DNA from: Alkalihalobacillus sp. LMS39
GTDB taxonomy: Bacteria; Bacillota; Bacilli; Bacillales; Bacillaceae_F
NCBI RefSeq assembly: GCF_022812285.1
Contig: NZ_CP093300.1
Coordinates: forward strand, 2,604,001 to 2,668,000
Direction of reading: 5' to 3'
DNA: 64,000 nucleotides
The notes under the pieces: model-generated
Databases searched by the model: none
Seen by the model: the letters and a program-made list of their open reading frames with translations, nothing else
Told to the model about the DNA's origin: nothing
Translations under genes and position numbers: made by a program
In this document: in pieces, positions 44,508 through 52,845 of the stretch
How positions within the stretch are numbered: position 1 is the stretch's first letter
Layout: the number at the start of each line of letters is the position of its first letter

Positions 44508-44566
44508 TTTTTTCTTTCTTAAATGTCAACAGCAGACCCGTCCATAATAGGTGGTCTGCTGTTGTT

Positions 44567-45604
44567 TTATAAAAAGTAAGGCTGTAAACAAACTGGTTTC
44601 TTCACTGAATAGCGATACCCTGTGTCCTTAAGCAAACCACTTTCTTCTTTTTTAAACACAACAATACAATCACTATCTTGGTTAGCAACAAGGACAAACC
44701 TGTTATCTGGTGTAATCGAAAAATGACGAGGAGTTTCACCTTTAGTATTTGTATACCCAATATTCATTAAAGAGCCGTCTTTAGCAATAGAAAAAGAGGC
44801 AATGCTATTGTGACCACGATTCGAAGCATATAAAAACTCACCATCTAAATCCACTTTAATTTCTGCCCCCGTATTCTCGACTTCATAATCCTTCGGTAAC
44901 GTTGAAACCCTGTTTATAAGTTGAAACTGTCCATTTTCATCATATGTAAAAATGGATATCGTTGAGCTTAATTCTTCCATTACATAAACGACAGGGAGGC
45001 GTGGATGAAAAGCACAGTGTCTCGGTCCTGCCCCAGGAGCAACGGCAATTGAATGATGATAATAAAGCGCCTCCCCCTTTTCTTCGTACACAACAAGACA
45101 ATCTGCCCCTAAATCTGGCACTACCACATAGTTTGTGTTCGGTATGGATACAATCGAATGCGGATGAGGCCCTTCTTGTCTATCTGGATTCACACTTTTC
45201 CCCGTATGTGTGATAGAGTTTAGGTTTTCTTCAAATTTACCGTTTTGTTCGTTTACTGACACCGTACAAATACTTCCACCATAGTTTGCAATTTGGAGAA
45301 AGTTTGGCTTTTTATCATTTTCACTTATAAAACATGGCAACGAACCTTTTGTAGACGTTCGGTCAAGCTCTGTTACCTTCCCTGTGTTTTTTTGCAAATG
45401 ATAAGACACAATTTCTCCTTTTTCTGTTTCACTAACTGCATAAAGGAAAGATTGCTTTTGATTTACGACGACATAAGATGGATGATCAATACCAGAAATG
45501 GATTGTATGAATGACATTTTTCCGGTTGACGGATCAAAACTGTATACAAATATCCCCTCTTCTTCTTTTTTTGCATAAGTCCCAACAATATATTGATAAG
45601 ACAT
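44567..45604 (-). CDS. Lactonase-family beta-propeller protein (6-phosphogluconolactonase-like, YkgB type)
   Basis: 345 residues starting MSYQYIVGTYAKK at ATG 45604. The upstream in-frame ATG 45667 adds 21 residues without a ribosome site. Seven-bladed propeller repeats recur, with GPHPHSIV, DLGADCLVVY, GAGPRHCAFHP, YASNRGHNSI and TPRHFSITPDNRF blocks typical of the lactonase family (PF10282). It may hydrolyse 6-phosphogluconolactone in the pentose phosphate pathway. It is divergent from the AAA ATPase gene. Confidence 0.85.
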   Translation of the reverse strand: MSYQYIVGTYAKKEEEGIFVYSFDPSTGKMSFIQSISGIDHPSYVVVNQKQSFLYAVSETEKGEIVSYHLQKNTGKVTELDRTSTKGSLPCFISENDKKPNFLQIANYGGSICTVSVNEQNGKFEENLNSITHTGKSVNPDRQEGPHPHSIVSIPNTNYVVVPDLGADCLVVYEEKGEALYYHHSIAVAPGAGPRHCAFHPRLPVVYVMEELSSTISIFTYDENGQFQLINRVSTLPKDYEVENTGAEIKVDLDGEFLYASNRGHNSIASFSIAKDGSLMNIGYTNTKGETPRHFSITPDNRFVLVANQDSDCIVVFKKEESGLLKDTGYRYSVKKPVCLQPYFL

Positions 45605-45758
45605 GTAACCAGCTCTTTTCCTCAGTTTTCTTACATTATCTTGAACAAATGTATGATTTGCAACCATTTTATTGAAATATTGTTGAAAAAAAACTATCCG
45701 AATTGATTATCTTGCAGTAAAATATTCTTAACTACTGTCATAAAAGAGAGGGACATCG

Positions 45759-47018
45759 ATGTCAAAACGACCATTAATCCATTTTTTAGATGAGCAACCG
45801 TATGATCGATACCGAGATTACGCGTTTGCTGTTCATAAAATTAAAGAAACATTATTGAAAGAAACAGGATTTGAATTTACAATGTATGCGGATGATGAAA
45901 CATCTAATGAAATGTGGGAAATATTAGAAGAGGATTTACTTGAAGAACAAACTCAAGTCGAGTTAGTGGCACCTGTTTTTGATACGATTGAAACCGCTAC
46001 AATTTCATCTAACCATACCGATAAAGCATTAGAACTAATTATTAAACCAAGATTAATAAACAGCCTTTATTATTATCCGAACTTTGCCACTGCATTAGTG
46101 CGAATCCCTATATTTCAGGCGCATGGTGATGTAACACATGATTTTATTTTTTCAAAAGACAATCATACATTACAACAATATTTACAATATATTTTAAAAC
46201 GTAAAAGAGACTATATTAAAAACCATGTCACTGTATTTTTAGATACTGAAAATGGTGTTGAAAGCAAAAAAGAAAAAATCACAACGCTAGTGACAAGAGA
46301 TGATGTGTTTCTTGAAGAACATATGAAACAACAAATATATCGCTCCATTGATGAGTTTTTTCTAAATAGCGGAGAATTTTTTACGAAATTTAACATTCCG
46401 TACAAAAGAGGAATTTTACTTTATGGTAAACCTGGAAACGGAAAAACTACATTAGTGAAATCGATCGCAAACAGCATTACAGCACCAGTTGCTTATTGGC
46501 AAATTACTGAATTCACATCGAGTTATTCTATCCAGGAAGTGTTTTCGGCTATAGCAAAAATGGCACCGATGGCTTTAATCATTGAAGACATTGATTCAAT
46601 GCCTCGTGAAGTTCGCTCATTTTTCTTGAATACATTAGACGGGGCCACATCAAAAGAAGGAATCTTTATTATCGGCACTACAAATTATCCTGAAAGAATT
46701 GACCCAGCTCTCATCAACCGGGCTGGTCGGTTTGACCGGGCTTATGAAATCAAATTACCAAATGAGCAAATGCGCTTTGAGTATTTGTTGAAAAAGGAAT
46801 TAAATCAAGTGCTACCTTTAGAACAAATTACAGAAGCATCTTTATTAACTGATGGATTTTCGTTTGCGCAATTGAATGAACTGTATACCGCAGTCGTTCT
46901 TGAATGGCATTATGAAAATAAAGTTGACCTCCACCGCATTTGTGAAGAACTAAAATCAGCAAACAAAAAAAGCAAATCACATGAGTGGGAAACAGAAGAC
47001 GCGAAATTAGGATTTTAA
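45759..47018 (+). CDS. AAA-type ATPase, Bcs1-like (YjoB-like)
   Basis: 419 residues. The N-terminal ~200 residues form a separate domain. The AAA core follows with Walker A GKPGNGKTT, Walker B ALIIEDIDS and the second region of homology GTTNYPERIDPALINRAGRFD. The organisation resembles mitochondrial Bcs1 and Bacillus YjoB (423 residues), a sigma-W-controlled protein proposed to act as a chaperone. No protease domain is present. I see no convincing sigma-W promoter upstream. AGAGAGG precedes ATG 45759. Confidence 0.85.
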   Translation: MSKRPLIHFLDEQPYDRYRDYAFAVHKIKETLLKETGFEFTMYADDETSNEMWEILEEDLLEEQTQVELVAPVFDTIETATISSNHTDKALELIIKPRLINSLYYYPNFATALVRIPIFQAHGDVTHDFIFSKDNHTLQQYLQYILKRKRDYIKNHVTVFLDTENGVESKKEKITTLVTRDDVFLEEHMKQQIYRSIDEFFLNSGEFFTKFNIPYKRGILLYGKPGNGKTTLVKSIANSITAPVAYWQITEFTSSYSIQEVFSAIAKMAPMALIIEDIDSMPREVRSFFLNTLDGATSKEGIFIIGTTNYPERIDPALINRAGRFDRAYEIKLPNEQMRFEYLLKKELNQVLPLEQITEASLLTDGFSFAQLNELYTAVVLEWHYENKVDLHRICEELKSANKKSKSHEWETEDAKLGF

Positions 47019-47020
47019 TA

Positions 47021-47078
47021 AGAATCTTTTTAGATTATGCTTTCAAATCTTCAATGCTATACCAAAATCTTTATACTT
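47021..47078. repeat. 3' fragment of family B
   Basis: TTATGCTTTCAAATCTTCAATGCTATACCAAAATCTTTATA matches the 3' end of family B copy 1 (GAGCTTTCTAAACTTCACTGCTATACTATACCAAATTTTTATGC). It directly follows the AAA ATPase stop. Confidence 0.45.
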
Positions 47079-47092
47079 TTGTATCTTATGAA

Positions 47093-47119
47093 AAAAACTG
47101 CCTTTGCGGCAGTTTTTTT
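47093..47119. terminator. Terminator between the AAA ATPase and cold-shock genes
   Basis: AAAAAACTGCC-TTTGC-GGCAGTTTTTT is an 11-bp stem with flanking A and T runs. It can act on both strands. Confidence 0.85.
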
Positions 47120-47132
47120 ATTTATTAGAGAA

Positions 47133-47336
47133 TTAAAGCTTCACTACGTTTTCAGCTTGTGGACCACGGTTTCCTTCGACAATATCGAATTCAACTTGCT
47201 GTCCTTCGTCTAATGATTTAAATCCGTCTCCAGTAATCGCGCTAAAGTGAACGAATACATCGTTTCCACCTTCTACCTCGATAAATCCAAATCCTTTTTC
47301 TGCATTAAACCATTTTACTGAACCTTGTGCTTTCAC
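47133..47336 (-). CDS. Cold-shock RNA chaperone (CspB/CspD type)
   Basis: 67 residues, a single cold-shock domain with both RNA-binding motifs: KGFGFIEV (RNP1) and DVFVHF (RNP2), and the end [10 protein letters not shown]. It binds single-stranded RNA and helps translation at low temperature or in stationary phase. The start is GTG 47336 behind GGAGGTAATAACAC. A leader of roughly 150 nt fits the known pattern of cold-shock genes. Confidence 0.95.
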   Translation of the reverse strand: MKAQGSVKWFNAEKGFGFIEVEGGNDVFVHFSAITGDGFKSLDEGQQVEFDIVEGNRGPQAENVVKL

Positions 47337-47496
47337 GTGTTATTACCTCCAAAATAAATATTAATATGCAACCCTTTTTTAAAAATGGTATTCACATATT
47401 GTAAAGAACATCAATCTTAGGTTGGATAACCTTTATAAAAGGTGAATGTTCTTGTCTTCGACATTTGATAGTATGACCATTCGCGAACAGAATATA
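47337..47496 (-). promoter_or_regulatory. Possible promoter and long leader of the cold-shock gene
   Basis: A TATATT at 47491-47496 (minus strand) would place transcription start near 47484 and give a leader of about 148 nt, with partly self-complementary ACCTTTTATAAAGGT inside. No strong -35 is visible, so this is a weak call. Confidence 0.3.
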
Positions 47497-47893
47497 CCCT
47501 ATTTTTTTCCTAGTAATAAAATCCTAAATATGTCATCATTCTTTTTTTGAATAGAAACAATAATTTTTTCACTACAAAAAGGCCTATTTCCCTTCAATTT
47601 TTATTTCAATCCTTTAATTTTTTCTTTACATCATGACTTCACACCCAAGCTTTTTTCTTAATATCAAATAATTTTTCAAAAATTTATGTAATTTTCCATC
47701 TCCCCTCCTTCTATATGCTCATAGATACACACAAAAACTCGCCATTCCAATATATCGAACCTCTATAAACAAAACATTTATCACTTATACAGCACTTCTT
47801 TCAATTTGTACAATATTTAAAACACCCAAAATCTAGAACGTTTTACATGTCATCAATCTATCGATACTAACTATAAGAAGTTGAGGTGGTCTT
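47497..47893. other. AT-rich intergenic stretch
   Basis: About 400 bp with no supported ORF or hairpin. It separates the divergent cold-shock and DUF5658 genes and presumably holds their promoters. Confidence 0.4.
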
Positions 47894-47917
47894 ATTAAAA
47901 CAAAACAGAAAAAAATA

Positions 47918-48205
47918 ATGTTGTTAAGTGGATTCTTACTTTTTCTTTGTTTTTCTGATGCTCTTTTTACAGATATCGGCATTCGTTTCTTTGGCATTCA
48001 AGAAGCTAACCCCATCATGGCCATTATTTATGACACGAGTACCCTTATTTTTTACACTGTTAAACTTTCTTTACCATTGCTTTTATTTATTCTCTTACCA
48101 TATGTTTTTCAAAAGAAAAAAATTCAAATGATGGTAATGGTCGCCATTAGTCTTTACACGGTTATTTTCCTTTATCACCTTTTCTGGTTATCTATCGTTG
48201 TGTAA
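47918..48205 (+). CDS. Small membrane protein, DUF5658 family
   Basis: 95 residues from ATG 47918, with three membrane segments. The blocks SDALFTDIGIRFFGIQEANPIMA and VKLSLPLLL are typical of DUF5658 (Asn-Pro after a Glu-Ala and a Lys in helix 2). ATG 47918 has no ribosome site at the right distance; GAGGTGG at 47883-47889 is placed for an in-frame ATT at 47894, which would add eight mostly basic residues (MKTKQKKI). Either a rare ATT start is used or translation is weak. Function unknown. Confidence 0.65.
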   Translation: MLLSGFLLFLCFSDALFTDIGIRFFGIQEANPIMAIIYDTSTLIFYTVKLSLPLLLFILLPYVFQKKKIQMMVMVAISLYTVIFLYHLFWLSIVV

Positions 48206-48272
48206 CAATTGATTCTCCATTCATTGTTCTGTATTATAGAAACGGTATATGAATGAAATGGAGCTGACCAAA

Positions 48273-49460
48273 TTGAAGGCAAAAGTAATTTTACATAGAA
48301 AACGAAAGAAACGAGTAGAACAAGGTCACCCTTGGGTGTTTCAAAGTGAAATCGATGAAGTGATAGGTGACTTTACACCTGGAGACATTGTTGATGTATA
48401 TAATCATAATCATGTTTTCCTAGCTAGAGGGTTCATTAATCCAAACTCGCAAATGATGGTCCGAATTTTAACTCATCAAGAAAACGAACAGATAGACTCC
48501 TCTTTTTTTGTACAACGAATTAAACAAGCGTGGGCTCATCGCCAACGTTTTATCCCTAATGTAACATCTTGCAGGGCGATATACGGTGAAGCCGATTTTC
48601 TTCCTGGCTTTGTTGTTGATAAATATGAAGATGTTCTCGTTGTGCAAATTATGGCTCTTGGCATGGAAGTGCAAAAAGAATCGTTATTGAAAGGGCTATT
48701 AGAAGTCTTTCAGCCAAAAGCTATTTATTTACGCAACGATGTGTATGTTAGAGAACTTGAAGGTTTAGAACAGGAAAAAGGATTTTGGTATGGTGAATCG
48801 CCTACCGAAATTGAAATTGTTGAAAACGGTGTTCGTTACATTGTTGATATTGAAAACGGCCAGAAAACGGGCTTCTTTTTTGACCAACGCCAAAACCGAG
48901 CAGCCATTCAACCGCTCATTACTGAGGATACTGAAGTTCTCGATTGTTTCACCCATACCGGCTCATTTATGCTTAATGCATGTAAATACGGGGCAAAGCA
49001 TGTAACAGCCGTTGACATTTCTGAACACGCTATCGAAACTGCCGAGAAAAATGCGGCTTTAAATCATTTCTCTAATGTTGATTTCATTGTCGCAAATGCT
49101 TTTGATTATTTACGGGATTGCGTGCAAGAAGAGAAAAAATGGGATGTCGTTATAGTTGATCCACCTGCGTTTGCCAAGTCGAAACATGCAGTAAAAAAAG
49201 CTATCCGCGGCTATAAAGACATCAATCTAAACGGGCTTAAACTTGTAAGAGAAGGCGGCTATTTTGTCACGGCCAGTTGTTCATACCACGTCCACTCACA
49301 TATGTTTATGGACATGCTAAATGATGCTGCATTTGATGCAAAAAAAAACCTAAGACAAATTCATTGGGACGGAGCAGGTTATGACCATCCAAAATTATTA
49401 GGGGCCGATGAAGGTGATTATTTAAAATTTGCCATTTTTGAAGTTACGACGAGGAAATAA
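48273..49460 (+). CDS. Class I rRNA methyltransferase, RlmI-like (YwbD)
   Basis: 395 residues from TTG 48273. Upstream ATGs at 48249 and 48258 have no ribosome site, while GGAG at 48260-48263 is spaced 9 bases from the TTG, and the resulting length equals Bacillus YwbD. A PUA domain (HPWVFQSEI, GDIVDVYNHNH) is followed by a SAM-dependent methyltransferase domain (DCFTHTGSFML, DISEHAIE, VDPPAFAKSK). RlmI methylates a cytosine of 23S rRNA in Escherichia coli; the target here is inferred to be rRNA. Confidence 0.87.
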   Translation: MKAKVILHRKRKKRVEQGHPWVFQSEIDEVIGDFTPGDIVDVYNHNHVFLARGFINPNSQMMVRILTHQENEQIDSSFFVQRIKQAWAHRQRFIPNVTSCRAIYGEADFLPGFVVDKYEDVLVVQIMALGMEVQKESLLKGLLEVFQPKAIYLRNDVYVRELEGLEQEKGFWYGESPTEIEIVENGVRYIVDIENGQKTGFFFDQRQNRAAIQPLITEDTEVLDCFTHTGSFMLNACKYGAKHVTAVDISEHAIETAEKNAALNHFSNVDFIVANAFDYLRDCVQEEKKWDVVIVDPPAFAKSKHAVKKAIRGYKDINLNGLKLVREGGYFVTASCSYHVHSHMFMDMLNDAAFDAKKNLRQIHWDGAGYDHPKLLGADEGDYLKFAIFEVTTRK

Positions 49461-49482
49461 AGCAACATCAATAACAACAAGT

Positions 49483-49518
49483 AAGCTGTCGATATTAACA
49501 TCGACAGCTTTAGTTTTT
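49483..49518 (+). terminator. Terminator of the rRNA methyltransferase gene
   Basis: AAGCTGTCGAT and ATCGACAGCTT form an 11-bp stem with an ATTAAC loop, followed by TTTTTTT. Family A copy 4 begins 3 bp later. Confidence 0.85.
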
Positions 49519-49520
49519 TT

Positions 49521-49701
49521 ACGGACATCTGTTCCGTTATTTTAGTTGAAAAGCATGTTTTTCAAAAGCTATCGGACACTCGTTCCGTTACTTTAAGAAA
49601 GATAAGCATTCCCACTCCTATTTTCATCAAATAACGGAACAGATGTCCGTTAACAATAATAAAAGCATGTTTTTCAAGAAGATAGCGGAATATATGTCCG
49701 T
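49521..49701. repeat. Family A palindromic element, copy 4
   Basis: 181 bp. The boxes are CGGACATCTGTTCCG at 49522, CGGACACTCGTTCCG at 49573, CGGAACAGATGTCCG near 49635 and CGGAATATATGTCCG near 49686. The linkers between boxes also pair (AAAGCATGTTTTTC on both sides). It lies between convergent genes, just outside a normal terminator. Confidence 0.85.
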
Positions 49702-49724
49702 AACGAAAAGTTCAATATGCTTCG

Positions 49725-50471
49725 TTATCCTTTTTCTGCTAGATACAACGCGATTTTTCTAATCACCTCATCTGTCTCCCTTTCAATAAAGTCTCTTTCT
49801 TCGTTCGAAAAAAAAACTGAATCTCCATGAATGAGGTGATCCGAGATTTGAAATAATCCAATTGCTCTCTTGTTAAAGCTAGCCGCAACAGCAAACGTCG
49901 TGCCACATTCCATCTCAACACCTAAACAGCCATCTTTAGACCAATTAGTAATGTCTTCTTCTGTTTCAACTAACAAAGAGGAAGTCGAGTGGATTTTGCC
50001 AACATGATAGCGAATGTTTTCTTGTTCACAAAACATAACGGCCATCTGGACCAGCTCTGACTTTGTTTTTAGCGTTCGAAAATGTGGAGCATATTGTTTT
50101 GACACCCCTTCTCCTAACTCAACTTCAGAAACGATAATAATATCTCCATACTTGATTTCATCAGACAATCCTCCAATATAACCTGATTGAATAAACAAGT
50201 CAGTACCCGCTCCACCAAACTGGTGAACAATATTGGCGGCCATTGGTGAACCGTACACATTTGAAAATCCAATCATCCTATCTTTATAGGAGCCAATAAC
50301 AGTATTCCATTTGGGCAAAATCGCTTTCTCTCCAAAAAAGTGAGTCCAATATTTCAGATTTTCGTGTGGCTCCCACTCTCCATGAATGATCATCGATTTC
50401 GGAACTTGATGTACGTGCAAAGAAAGAATGTCCAACCAATCTCCTTTCGCATAATCCCGATATAATTTCAT
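49725..50471 (-). CDS. Nucleoside phosphorylase family protein
   Basis: 248 residues of the PNP/UDP phosphorylase fold. Visible signatures are GFSNVYGSPMAANIVHQF, the GGLSDEIKYGDIIIV segment and GVEMECGTTFAVAA, the purine and ribose contact loop. It would split a nucleoside with phosphate or water; the base preference is not clear. It lies 11 bp downstream of the histidine phosphatase gene, so the two form an operon. ATG 50471 follows GAGGTG. Confidence 0.82.
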   Translation of the reverse strand: MKLYRDYAKGDWLDILSLHVHQVPKSMIIHGEWEPHENLKYWTHFFGEKAILPKWNTVIGSYKDRMIGFSNVYGSPMAANIVHQFGGAGTDLFIQSGYIGGLSDEIKYGDIIIVSEVELGEGVSKQYAPHFRTLKTKSELVQMAVMFCEQENIRYHVGKIHSTSSLLVETEEDITNWSKDGCLGVEMECGTTFAVAASFNKRAIGLFQISDHLIHGDSVFFSNEERDFIERETDEVIRKIALYLAEKG

Positions 50472-50482
50472 TTGTCACCTCA

Positions 50483-51064
50483 TTACACTCGGTTAAGGTA
50501 ATGTACAACCTTTTGACCTGTTTTTTTAAAGGACAGTAACGAAACACTTGCTGGTTTCACTTTAAACATAGGGTAATGGTACAAAGGCACTTCAAGCACT
50601 TTATGCAAAAATAAATTAATCCACTCTCCATGACTCACTATCGCTATCGTGTCATTTGAACTCGCATCAACGACACGGTCCATCACTTGAGATACTCGTT
50701 CATCTAAATGAAATAACGACTCCCCATTAGGTGCCGCTTCGGCTCTATGATTAGAAAAATATAACCATTCTGACGGATATCTTTCTTCGCGCTCTTCATT
50801 TGTATATCCATCAAAGATACCACTCGTTCGTTCCATCATTTGAACATCAACTTGAATTGGTGTTCCTGTTGTTTCTCCTATCGCTTGTGCTGTATGCAAT
50901 GCTCTTGTTAATGGACTCGAATATATGCGGTCAATCGGGTGATGTTTTGCTAAATATTGACTCACTTTTTGCGCTTGTAACACCCCTTTTTCAGACAAAG
51001 GGATATCGATTTGTCCCCCACCACTTTTTTCAGACTTTCCATGCCGAATTAATAAAACTTTCAT
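50483..51064 (-). CDS. Histidine phosphatase family protein (phosphoglycerate-mutase-like)
   Basis: 193 residues. The catalytic RHG motif is at residues 7-9 (LLIRHGKSE), and the second His is in IVSHGEWINLF. The frame is open from 51091, but GTGGAGTG is placed for ATG 51064. It removes or transfers phosphate through a phospho-His; the substrate cannot be read. The operon with a nucleoside phosphorylase suggests nucleotide or nucleoside salvage. Confidence 0.85.
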   Translation of the reverse strand: MKVLLIRHGKSEKSGGGQIDIPLSEKGVLQAQKVSQYLAKHHPIDRIYSSPLTRALHTAQAIGETTGTPIQVDVQMMERTSGIFDGYTNEEREERYPSEWLYFSNHRAEAAPNGESLFHLDERVSQVMDRVVDASSNDTIAIVSHGEWINLFLHKVLEVPLYHYPMFKVKPASVSLLSFKKTGQKVVHYLNRV

Positions 51065-51262
51065 GATGTTCACTCCACGTTTTTTTCCCATTATACATAA
51101 GCTTTAAGAAAAACAAAAACAAAGAGCCTTATACCCGCTCCATGTCATAACGAAAATTTTTTTTCATTTTTATAGACTACTCGTCCACTAATTGCAATTT
51201 TATGGTATTATTTTGATGTGAATTCAGCTGGCTATCATAAAGTAGTTATAGGGGGAATGTAA

Positions 51263-51535
51263 ATGAATGAACATATGCCTACCAATGGGAAAGCCATCAC
51301 TGCCCTAATACTAGGGATTTTATCTATATTACTGTCAGGATTTGGACTAATCTTAGGCATCATTGGTATTTTCCTTGCAAATAGAAGTATAAAAGAACTA
51401 GAGTTAACAGGAGAAAAAGGTCGTAATTTATCAATAGCAGGACGAGTTTGTAGTATTGTTGGCATCACCCTCTCTATTTTTACTATTATTGTACTCCTTT
51501 TCTTTTTCTCAATTTTTATTTTTGCAACGATGTAA
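51263..51535 (+). CDS. Small DUF4190 membrane protein
   Basis: 90 residues with two membrane segments, GKAITALILGILSILLSGFGLILG and a C-terminal VGITLSIFTIIVLLFFF part, separated by a SIKELELTGEKGRNLSIAGR loop. This is the DUF4190 pattern. AGGGGG precedes ATG 51263. Function unknown. Confidence 0.8.
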   Translation: MNEHMPTNGKAITALILGILSILLSGFGLILGIIGIFLANRSIKELELTGEKGRNLSIAGRVCSIVGITLSIFTIIVLLFFFSIFIFATM

Positions 51536-51540
51536 AACAA

Positions 51541-51570
51541 AAAGAATAGGCTATTGGCCTATTCTTTTTA
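51541..51570. terminator. Bidirectional terminator
   Basis: AAAGAATAGGC and GCCTATTCTTT form an 11-bp stem with a TATTG loop between the convergent DUF4190 and restriction endonuclease genes. Confidence 0.85.
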
Positions 51571-52845
51571 ACGTTCACATAATCTCTTTACCCAATCCAT
51601 CCACTTTATTACCGTTTGTGCACGGCGATACAATGTTGATTCTGCTAAAATCCCAACCTTTTCTTCTTGCATGATTGTCACAATCCGGTCTTTTGTAATG
51701 GCCATCGACGGTACCCATTCTAAAAAAACACGTCGGAAGACATTTTTTTTAAACAAACATCGAGTAAGTTCTAAATACTTTTGTTTATATGGCAACCCCA
51801 TTATTGATTCACCTAATGAACTTAACTTGTATTGAATTTGACCTTGTTTCGTTTCTTTTTCAATTAACCGTAAATACCGACCGATGTTTGTATAATAGTC
51901 CGATTGCCTAGCTGTAAAATCATAGTTTTCCGTAATCATATCTTTTGTTAATGATTGTTCATATAATAAACTTAACAAATCAACAACTCGTTCAAAACTA
52001 TCTGCCTGAGGAAATGGTATTTCATACGTTTCCTCATCGCCCTTTGTTTCTTTTGCTATTTCAATAATGTCTTGCATTGATATTGCTTCGACATCAATCA
52101 TAAAGTTCATTTGCTTGACGAGACGAATCGAATTAAAAACATTCGCATTTCGAAACTCATACACAAAAAAAGTAAAAATATCATTGGAGTGTGTAAAAAA
52201 TACTGGTGTAATTTTTTTATTTGTCCGCTTTGACCATACACGGTATGGGTAAAAAAGCTGACGGATATTAAAATCACGAACAGCTTCTTTTTTTGCTTCT
52301 ACAATGATAAAATCTTTTTCACCCTCATATCCACCATCAATTTCAATTTGTGATCCTACAACTTCAATTGGAAACGTTCCTTCACGAACAGCCACTTCAT
52401 AATCAAACTGTTTTGAGCCCATTCGTCCTGAAACCGTTTGTAATAAAGGGGCATCTTGAGATAATTCTAATACTTGATGAAACATCCCACTTACAAACGC
52501 AGCATGAAGGGTAGCACTTTCTGAGTATAAGTCAGTGGTGTTAACCGTATCGACATAGGGAGGTAGTGTGACCTTTATCGGTGTTTGTGTCTCATAAGAT
52601 ACATCCTGAAATATCGAAAACGGACCAATGATATATTCAGATCGTGAAATCGGCAATATCGATAATCCGTGTTCTTGAAAGAGTTTCGGCAAGTTTGACT
52701 CGTGGTCAAATTTACACATTAACCGTGGTTCTCGTTCTTCTCGAATCATATCCGCTGTTATTCGGTAATACCCATTTGTGTGAATATCGTGTAAAATTTG
52801 ATGCCGTGAAAATAATGTTTCCCATGCACGATCATTTTTTGTCAT
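51568..52845 (-). CDS. Type II restriction endonuclease, PD-(D/E)XK type
   Basis: 425 residues. A PD-(D/E)XK nuclease core is visible at residues 149-190: an upstream Glu, then D170 (IEIDGG) and E183-A-K185 (FIIVEAK). The N-terminal ~110 residues and the C-terminal ~140 residues look helical and winged-helix-like (TARQSDYYTNIGRYLRLI; STLYRRAQTVIKWMDWV) and may recognise DNA. It overlaps the end of the adenine methyltransferase gene by 14 bp, the usual layout of a restriction-modification pair. The cut site is not known; the partner belongs to the Dam-like class, so GATC is one candidate. I do not recognise a named enzyme. Confidence 0.75.
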   Translation of the reverse strand: MTKNDRAWETLFSRHQILHDIHTNGYYRITADMIREEREPRLMCKFDHESNLPKLFQEHGLSILPISRSEYIIGPFSIFQDVSYETQTPIKVTLPPYVDTVNTTDLYSESATLHAAFVSGMFHQVLELSQDAPLLQTVSGRMGSKQFDYEVAVREGTFPIEVVGSQIEIDGGYEGEKDFIIVEAKKEAVRDFNIRQLFYPYRVWSKRTNKKITPVFFTHSNDIFTFFVYEFRNANVFNSIRLVKQMNFMIDVEAISMQDIIEIAKETKGDEETYEIPFPQADSFERVVDLLSLLYEQSLTKDMITENYDFTARQSDYYTNIGRYLRLIEKETKQGQIQYKLSSLGESIMGLPYKQKYLELTRCLFKKNVFRRVFLEWVPSMAITKDRIVTIMQEEKVGILAESTLYRRAQTVIKWMDWVKRLCER

